Source: Priapulus caudatus (lineage: Eukaryota > Priapulida > Priapulimorpha > Priapulimorphida > Priapulidae). Taken from it: 37,353 bases of DNA. Numbering within the stretch: the first letter of the stretch is position 1; every line of letters begins with the position of its first letter. Below, piece after piece: positions 30,401-37,353 of this stretch. The stretch covers positions 381,398 to 418,750 of the forward strand of contig NW_014577103.1 in assembly GCF_000485595.1 (NCBI RefSeq), read 5' to 3'. The notes under the pieces were generated by a model. The model was not told where the DNA came from. It ran no database searches and saw nothing but the letters and a program-made list of their open reading frames with translations. Both the position numbers and the translations under genes were made by a program.

Positions 30401-33400
30401 ATCGCGCGCGAGTTGATGCGGTCGGTCTGCTCGTGCATCGGCGTGTACGCCTTGCGGGGGTAGCCGCTCACGAGGCAGCTGATGCCGACGTACGACGGCT
30501 GGTGGCGCGCGTCCTCCATGCCGTCGCGGCCCCCGTGATCCCCCGCCGGTGCTCCCGCCACCCCCGCCGGTGCTCCCGCTGCAGCGGCTTTACTCATCGT
30601 CTCCTCCGCCTCGGATATCGTCGTCGTGATTCGGTCGTCGCTGATCTGCGCAGGAGAAACGGGCGACGATTAGACGCGATCGCGCGGAGACAACGGCACG
30701 TGACGTCGTCGTCGAGCGGAGACGCTAAATGATTGTTATTGTTGCACACGAGTGACGCGGTAGCGCAGTTAAACGAGTGTGCCAGCTGCCAGATGCAAAC
30801 CATGAATAACGTGAACTAAAACGGTGAGGCAATAAGCTATCATTTGCTTCGCGTTACTACAGACAACGGCAGCATGCTGTGATGACGCATATCACAATAT
30901 TTAGAAAACGATACGATGGATTTTTATAATATTTATACAACTTGGTCAACTGATGGATTGATTACAAACTACACAGGTCTTTGCATTGTACTGTTGAATT
31001 CAATTCCGTTGTTTCGGTCGGCGTGGTGAAGTAAAATCCATTTAACCTCTGCTAGTAATTGCCATCTGTGTTACTATGCGATTCACTTTCTGGCCTACAT
31101 ATTGTGGGGGCATTAATATATATATGAGATCACGCTACGATACGGGGTACCACGGAGAAACGTACCGCGACTATGGCCGTATCGACATGCGGCCACACAT
31201 TAACAACCACTATACTACGCTGCAGACTCTTCAAACCTGAAGCAATGATGCGTATACCTGCATGCGTCGATGCCAGTTTTACAGTCGCTACGTACTTACA
31301 CACGGCTCAACGCACGGATCAAATTCACTCACTCACCAAATCCAACCACAAGCATCGCGACACGAGAAAACAATACAAAGCATCGCACTGCGAAATTCGT
31401 GTCGATAAATCGCCGCGGTAACGAGCCAGCGGCTCTCGGCCACGCATATAAAAAACAACACAAAGCAATACAATACAATACAAACCACGGCGATTTCTCG
31501 TCGCCTAAATCTGGGTTTACACGGCCAACTTTGTGTTGGCGAATAGCCGAACTTGGACCAACTTCGCAATTTTGCAACTGACAATCGGCAGCAGGCCTCG
31601 AATTAAGCGACAAGAGGGGCAAGGCAATTTTTTGGGGGCATGTGAGAAATTGCCTTGAATTTTCTCTAAAATGGATGGGCATCAAGGCAACTCTCACAAT
31701 TTGAGAAGGGCACCAAGGCACTTGTTTTTTACCGTGTATGTACAGACTGTCTCCCGCCCACATGTACATCGTCTTCCGCCCCCATGTAAGCTTACACCGT
31801 AACACCGACCCCTGTACCCCCCTCTGCTAATGGAAGTACAGTAACAGGGTTCAACATTAACTTTTTATTTCACTAGACCATCGGGCTAGTAACTGAGGAA
31901 AACCACTAGCCCTGACCTAACTTTCACTAGCCCAGACCCAGACCATTGTTATGAAAAACTTTCTGTCATCGTATGAATTCTACACAAGCTACACACCGTA
32001 CAGATCACAGCTGGCCATTCTTGCGCGAGCGTTGTTTCCCGCGCTTTAAATCGCACGCGGGCCGAGTCTACGTGCAGCATTTAAATATTTGTGTTTTACC
32101 ACGGGCATACACAGGCGCACGATTTATCGATCGTCTACTGGCAGCGGTTGGCACCAAGCCACGTTATATATTATTGTTTTTGCCGAAAGGTAGACTGGTA
32201 TCCGGCCTCACGCTCTGCTAGACAATGTACACGCTCTGCGACAAACAGTGCGGCCGCGAACCAGTCTAGCCAGAGGCACCGACGGCAATTACAGAAAAGG
32301 GCAAGGCAGGTCACTGCCGTCGGTCGGGTTGGATTTTTAGGGGCAGTACGGCGATTGATAGGGGCACCGACGGCAATTGCCGTCGGTGCCGTCGGTTAAT
32401 TCGAGCCCTGATCGGCAGTGTAAACGCAAAAGTTGCACGTCCAACCAATCGATAGCAACTAGTTGGGAGATTAGAACATGTTCTAATTCGGCAATTCGCC
32501 AACTCAAAGTTGGCAGTGTAAACCCAGCTTTAACGAGCTCGCGCGCGTTCGACGGGGAAGCGAGAAGGACGCGCTCACCAGACTGCGCTGCGACGCTGAC
32601 GACCGCTCGCCCTCCTTCGTCGACAAATCGCCGCTCGTCGCGTCGACGTTCAGCGAGCACGAGCCGATCGTGATGATCGACGTGTCCATGAACGCGCGCC
32701 GCGGCCCCGCCTGCGACGAATTCAGCGATTCGCTGCTCGTCGCGCCGCCCACGTTCAGCGAACATGCGCCGATCGAGTCGTCCGTCGGCTGCCGCGTCAA
32801 CCGCGTTAGGTTCGTGCGCAGGCTGAGGCTCGCCGGCGGCTTGAGGTCGGCCGAGCGGCGGTTCGACCCGGGGCTCTGCGCGGCAGGCCGGCGCGGCGTC
32901 TCTGACGACGGCCGCTCGAACGAGCCGCTGCCGCGCGGCGGTCCGCTCTCGGGCGACGACAGCGTCAGCTGTGGTGACGGCGTCTCGCGCGAGACGGCAG
33001 CGGCCGGGCGTGCGGGCACAAAAGTCTGCTTGCTGCTCGCCGCCGCTGTCTGTTTGTGCGATTTCTCGAGGGCGCTGTCGCTCTCGTATCCCTCGAAGCT
33101 GCTGTTCGACTGGCGGCGCGTGTCGTCGTAGATCGACACGATCTTGTCGCCCTTCTTCGTGCGCCGAAACTTCGGCGACAGCTTCTTGAAGATGTTGGAT
33201 AGCGACGACGAGTTCGACGACTTGTGGATGACGTAGCCGTCGGCGGCGGCGACGCCGCGCGGCAGCGAGCTCGCGTTCGCTTGTTTCTCGCCGCCCCGCG
33301 ACTGCGAGGACTCGGACGCGCTGCTCTCGGGCGTCTGGCTTCCGCTGGCGTGGCGCGGTTTCTCACGCGACGGATGGTGCTTTGGCGTCACAGTGTTTTT

Positions 33401-33499
33401 GATTGCTTGCATGTAGCGCTGCGTCCGCGCGTACACGAAACCGCCGCGCTTCGGCGACAGAGGAGACTTTGATGGCGAATCCTCCATGCCACGACTCAT
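26981..33499 (-). CDS. DLGAP: DLGAP/SAPAP/GKAP-family scaffold protein, five exons
   Basis: Exons (minus strand) 33499-32579, 30645-29733, 29345-29205, 28264-28173 and 27343-26981 join in frame to 809 residues. The first 600 residues are low-complexity, rich in Ser, Pro, Ala and Arg. The C-terminal GKAP homology domain spans about residues 615-785: KDGHYFLKVADDETMRIRALC, then GKVRAATGKASLLINKRFKQF, then FWDMVLLQVHDVNNLFAEL (FWDM at 707-710), then a basic helix (EQARRRLAHAKREARKR). Vertebrate DLGAP1-4 link PSD-95 guanylate-kinase domains to SHANK at synapses; DLGAP5 (HURP) is a spindle protein. The SDTVEFFV end parallels the ADSIEIYV of DLGAP1-4, but the protein stops at VSEK, without the usual QTRL PDZ ligand. 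A TGA lies 42 bases upstream of the proposed Met, in frame; an upstream non-coding exon is possible. Other start sites, for example Met5, cannot be excluded. Confidence 0.9.
27344..27625. repeat. (GA)n-rich tract abutting the DLGAP exon 5 acceptor
   Basis: On the gene's strand this is a pyrimidine-rich (CT)n tract about 280 bases long ending CTCTCGCTCTCGCAG at the acceptor (exon starts at 27343). Short unique words recur within it (ATGTTACGCATGGAGAG twice with a third variant, ACACATTATGTGTGGAGAG twice), so it is a compound microsatellite/minisatellite. Confidence 0.92.
28850..29180. repeat. Clusters of AGGGAGTCC motifs in DLGAP intron 3
   Basis: Two clusters about 245 bases apart (28855-28920 and 29101-29173) each carry three copies of GGGAGTC, including the local palindromes GGAGTCGAACGGACTCC and GGAGTCACACGGACTCC. 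The clusters share the same order of motifs and spacers (AAAATCAGGGAGT or AAAATGAGGGAGT), so they are copies of one unit. Confidence 0.7.
30646..31509. other. DLGAP intron 1, part nearest exon 2
   Basis: I see no exon or clear repeat here apart from a short TA run near 31120. The pyrimidine-rich acceptor TTTCTCCTGCGCAG at its lower end joins exon 2 at 30645. Confidence 0.5.
31510..32529. mobile_element. Inverted-repeat element in DLGAP intron 1
   Basis: The ends CTGGGTTTACACGGCCAACT at 31510 and the complement of CTGGGTTTACACTGCCAACT at 32529 begin inverted repeats of about 45 bases (GTTGGCGAAT follows in both). Inside, CTCGAATTAAGCGAC and the complement of CTCGAATTAACCGAC form a second pair, and the words GCCGTCGGTGCC and AAGGCAA recur. 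The right edge lies about 50 bases past the exon 1 donor (32578), so the exon 1 open frame reads into the element before meeting a stop. It is probably a non-autonomous DNA transposon of about 1 kb, possibly with nested insertions. Confidence 0.75.
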
Positions 33500-35309
33500 G
33501 ACATGACCGCGCGGCCGGTGTCCGGCAGACGTGGGGCTTCACGACCCAGCTGTGCTGCCATCTGTGGACAGATCAAACGTTTTTCATTTTAAATATATTT
33601 TTTTTATTAGTACTTTTAAGTTCAAGGGTTTTATGGGTTCAACAAAGCCATATAAGCAGGTTCATCTTGCAGGTTCAGAATTGTTTAACTTTAAATTTTG
33701 TAGGTTGGCAACTCTAGGTATACCTAGGAATACACAACAGGCATCTAGAAATGCATGTATTCGAGCGTTATTCACCTGCGTTGCTCAGTTAAATAGCATT
33801 ATAGAGTCAAGTTTAAAAGATCACTCTACCCACTGTGTTTCAAAGAAAAAAATTTGCATACTAGCCGCAGTCTCATAACAGCTGGTGACAGCTGTTTGTC
33901 AGCCATAAGCTGCTACCAACAAGAAAAATTATATAGCCACGAGCTAGAGAGAATAAAAGCACGCGAGTGATTCATCTCGCACGTTGCTGTGCTCCCTCAA
34001 AAAATAACAATGTTTGCTCTGTGCTACTGCTGATATGTATATATTGCCAAGTACTCCATACATGATACAGGCCATATTTGAAGATTGTTTGTTGAGTGGC
34101 AGTGAGAGTAAAGTGCACGATCGTGACAGAAGATATCGCTGGTGTACTTCAACCCCACTAAGGCACTTACTATGTGCAACTGCCAACAAGGTAGAAAACT
34201 ACACACATGTAGAGCAAAGATAGGAGGGGCTCACATAGAGAGTTTGGGGGTCAATGCCGCCTGTAGGGGTGTACATACTGAAATAAAACCGTGCCGAAAT
34301 TGCACGTAATTACGGTTACAATGATGGGTTTTGCCAACGCTCAGAGCTGTCACATCGTAGGAACGAGAAAGTTTGCACTAACATGTTATTTCATAACTTG
34401 ATAAGGCAGCGACAATGAGTTCCGCGACGTTAAATCAATATTCCACAGATTACAGTAAGGTGGCTGAAATACAAAATGCAATAGTTTAGAATGCAGAAAT
34501 CAGTCTTCAAAACTATGCATTCATTCATATATATGAGAAAAAACCTAGATAATATACTTGCAAAAAAACCTAGAATTTTTTCATGTTATAACTGGTTCAT
34601 AGTCCTACGGTAGCATAGTTATATCCTGTTCCAGTATATTACAGCTAGGTCACTTATATCTACAATGATACTGTACTAATAACTGATAAAAAATGGCGTG
34701 TTCACCTTTAGTAGGTATATAAAGGTAGTATTATAAAATCCACTGGCATTTGATATGGTACTATACATGATTTTAATGCTGCAATTTATAATGCACTTAA
34801 TAAAACTAAAAATTGATAAAGGAATGAATTGACATTTCCGTCTCGTTTTAAAATCATTCAGCATCATGATTCATGATCATAAAAATATTTAAATGTAATG
34901 CCCCTCAATTAAGTATGTAGTTTCTGGGAACTCACTTCACTCACATTCACATTCTTATTCTAAATTTCTTTTACTTGTGATGCACCAATGATCGATGATC
35001 GAAGTTAGCTATTGATAATTTAACAGCATTGAATAAAAACAAGTTTTTCAATTCCTGATAATAAGAACAATGCGGCAAACTTCCATTTCAAAATTTGGTA
35101 ATGAAGCTGTTTTGAAACAAAATGATTGTAGCAAAATTCCATTTATTTAATTTTAAAAAATTAATAAAATCTAATTAATATCATTGATAACATATTCTGG
35201 GCTGGAACATGGTTGGAAAACCAACCAAGGTTCAGACGCTTCTCGACTCTGACTAATGGCACTGGTATCGCGTATTAAAAACATACTATTACTAGCAATC
35301 CTCTCTCAC
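33500..35309. other. DNA upstream of the DLGAP coding start
   Basis: The 5' UTR and promoter of the minus-strand DLGAP gene should lie here. I find no coding exon, no TATA box I trust and no long repeat. The sequence is AT-rich beyond 34200. Confidence 0.4.
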
Positions 35310-35799
35310 TTAAAGCCGCACAATGCGCCTCCAAACGCTAATTTCTCCAGTACTAGACTATAGCAAATACTTCGTGTCATGCATAATCACACTACCTTAT
35401 GACAAAATAAACTCTAGTTACTCCCATTTCACTGCGCGTTTGCTTAAAACCCACAAGAAAAAGGTGAGAAAACTGGCATTCTGGTGCAAACGCCGACTGT
35501 TTGCCAAACAATTTAGCCTCGAAGTGGTGAGGTGACGTCACATGTTTTTATCTTTGCTACACCCGTACCGCTGTACCGCAGCACCGCTGCACGGTTGCTT
35601 GGGGAAACTGTCAACAACATCGGAGAATTTTAAGAACATTAGAGGTATTTTCAAATACCTTTTATAAGACAACGCGCAGTGAAATAGGAAGAACTAGAGT
35701 TTATTTTGTTATAAGGTAGTGTGATTATGCATGACACGAAGTATTTACTAGTCTAGTACTGGAAAAATTAGCGTTTGGATGCGCATTGTGCGGCTTTAA
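35310..35799. mobile_element. Fold-back element flanked by TTAA
   Basis: TTAA at 35310-35313 is followed by AGCCGCACAATGCGC..., and the complement ...GCGCATTGTGCGGCT ends at 35795 before TTAA at 35796-35799. The arms pair over about 130 bases (35314-35445 with 35668-35795). TTAA target duplications are typical of piggyBac-type elements, but the ends do not start with the usual CCC, so the superfamily is unsettled. There is no coding content. Confidence 0.85.
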
Positions 35800-36195
35800 A
35801 GCACTTCTTAGGTGCTTTAATAAGACGTGCTGACAATATTGAATTAAATACCTATCGATGACTTAGCACTGTTTCACCTTGCAGCAATTTCTTATTCTAT
35901 TAGTATTAGCAAGAGAATCCATGCGACTTACACGAACACATTTACCCACCTCACATCCAATTAAGGATTAGGCCTACAGTCATTAATAGATTTGTTCTTG
36001 TCTGCTCCTTACTGAGCATCACCTTTAGTATTCTTAATAAAACTCATACGTGTGTCCAACAGGCAAACTTCCACAAACTGTGTTCTTGGTTCACCATGCT
36101 AGGCATCGATTGAATGAGGAAGCATATAATCATTATCATACATATACACACACACATGTAGCGCCACAGGCACTTGAAGCGTTTCAATAAAATAT

Positions 36196-37217
36196 AATGC
36201 TAACTAAATACGAAATCTATTTACTACCAAATTCTTAATGTTTCTATACTCTCTTTCACCTATTATTGCTGACAGTTTCCTGTCAAATCCTACGTGCAAC
36301 AATATACGCTGCCGGCGCCATTGCTCTCGCGGCTCCACTGTTGCACGCTTACACTAATATATATATAGCAGGTAGGAAAGCGGGATCGCAAAATTCGCTC
36401 GACGCTCGCTGGATTTCACACTTTCACAGCACGAATACACATCCAACAGCTGCCATCTTTGTTTCTATGTCAAGAACAGTGTTCACTTGTTATAAAAACA
36501 CACTGTCTTTGTTCGTAACCGAGCTGTGTCACGCGAAATCACACAAAGACTGACGAAATTCTCGCGTTCACAAACCTTGCCCCATAATGTAAATGGCTGT
36601 CAGAATCAGTGCTATATAGACTGGGACTCGCTCCCACCTCGATTACCCATTGAGTGACTAAGCTAAGCCGAGAGGTGAGAGCGAGTGCCAGTCTATAGAC
36701 TATAGGCGGCGCGCAGGCGGCGCACTGCTTTCCAACTCCCGTACGAGCCTCGCCATTGGAACGTTGCAGCGTTGCGGCGCAAGAATGAGGTCACGAAGAG
36801 CGCCGGTAGGCGTTTCCTGATTCTGACAGCCATTTACATTACGGGGCAAGGTTCGCGAATGCGAGAATTTCGTCAGTCTTTGTGTGATTTCGCGTGACAC
36901 AGCTCGGTTACGAACAAAGACAGTATGTTTTTATAACAAGTGAACACTGTTCTTGACATAGAAATAAAGATGGCAGCTGTTGGATGTGTATTCGTGCTGT
37001 GAAAGTGTGAAATCCAGCGAGCGTCGAGCAAACCTGCTATGTATATTAGTGTAAGCGTGCAACAGTGGAGCCGCGAGAGCAATGTCGCCGGCAGCGTATA
37101 TGGTTGCACATAGGATTTGGACGGAATTGACAGGAAACTGTTGGCAATAATAGGTGAAAGAGAGTATAGAAACATTAAGAATTTGGTAGTAAATAGATTT
37201 CGTATTTAGTTAGCATT
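36196..37217. mobile_element. Approximately 1-kb fold-back element with about 400-bp arms
   Basis: The left arm, 36196-36607 (starting AATGCTAACTAAATACG), and the right arm, 36821-37217 (ending CGTATTTAGTTAGCATT), are near-identical in inverse orientation apart from an indel of about 20 bases near 36375. The spacer contains its own inverted pair (TATAGACTGG at about 36615 and CCAGTCTATA at about 36690). The open frames on opposite strands in the two arms translate to almost the same peptide (ARWISHFHSTNTHPTAA), as expected of mirrored arms, and show no domain. No target duplication is evident. Confidence 0.88.
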
Positions 37218-37353
37218 GTTACCTCCGCCCACGTAGTAACGGAGTGGAGGGGAGGTAATGTAATCCGTCTCGTGTGTGTGTTCGTGTGTGTGTGTGTTCA
37301 GTCCGCGCGGCGCGATTGATAGCACGTCGAGTCAGCGAGCGGTGAGTCAGCAG
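37218..37353. other. Window end: short hairpin, GT tract and a donor-like site
   Basis: GTTACCTCC at 37218 and GGAGGTAAT at about 37252 form a short hairpin. After a (GT)n tract, GC-rich sequence ends GCGAGCG|GTGAGTCAG, a good 5' splice-site match on the plus strand. It could be the first, non-coding exon of a gene continuing beyond the window. It may equally be chance. Confidence 0.25.

Noticed and set aside
36266-37175. Two open frames with almost identical peptides on opposite strands
   Set aside because: They are the mirrored arms of the fold-back element; no domain or start context supports a protein.

Overview
The window is animal nuclear DNA. It holds four split protein genes with mostly GT-AG introns, many simple repeats and fold-back transposons, and short interstitial TTAGGG arrays, and no sign of bacterial gene organisation. 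The gene set (RSU1, NDUFA8, a DLGAP/GKAP scaffold and an HSD17B2-like dehydrogenase) and the heavy load of microsatellites and MITEs suggest a bilaterian invertebrate, probably marine. The sequence alone does not fix the phylum. A run of 10 Ns at 21016-21025 marks an assembly gap.

Layout. (1) 1-2995: no gene recognised; a (CA)n tract and a GC-rich stretch with a CRE-like site before the first gene. (2) 2996-10275, plus strand: a five-exon, 424-residue membrane-anchored short-chain dehydrogenase of the HSD17B2/BDH1 (SDR9C) group. Its first intron carries a 16-bp minisatellite and a fold-back element built from mirrored minisatellite arms, its third intron is GC-AG, and its last 3' splice site lies in a tandem repeat. 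(3) 10276-13932: 3' UTR and intergenic DNA with a roughly 540-bp satellite-like tandem repeat. (4) 13933-18043, plus strand: RSU1, nine exons, 274 residues, with telomere-repeat-bearing fold-back elements in intron 1 and tandemly duplicated splice sites at both ends of intron 7. (5) 20343-23582, minus strand: NDUFA8, three exons, 176 residues, convergent with RSU1. Its introns hold a second copy of the telomere-repeat fold-back family and a large nested palindrome. (6) 26981-33499, minus strand: a DLGAP/GKAP-family protein, five exons, 809 residues, without the usual C-terminal PDZ ligand. (7) 33500-37353: upstream DNA with two more large fold-back elements, one flanked by TTAA.

The four genes do not form a pathway. 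They are a steroid/retinoid/ketone-type dehydrogenase of the ER or mitochondrion, a focal-adhesion LRR protein, a complex I subunit and a synaptic/cortical scaffold. Their reading frames join exactly across every inferred splice junction, which is the main support for the models. The most unusual content is non-coding: at least seven distinct inverted-repeat elements, two unrelated families of which carry internal TTAGGG arrays with 9-10 bp flanking duplications, and several splice sites repeated in tandem next to the functional copy.
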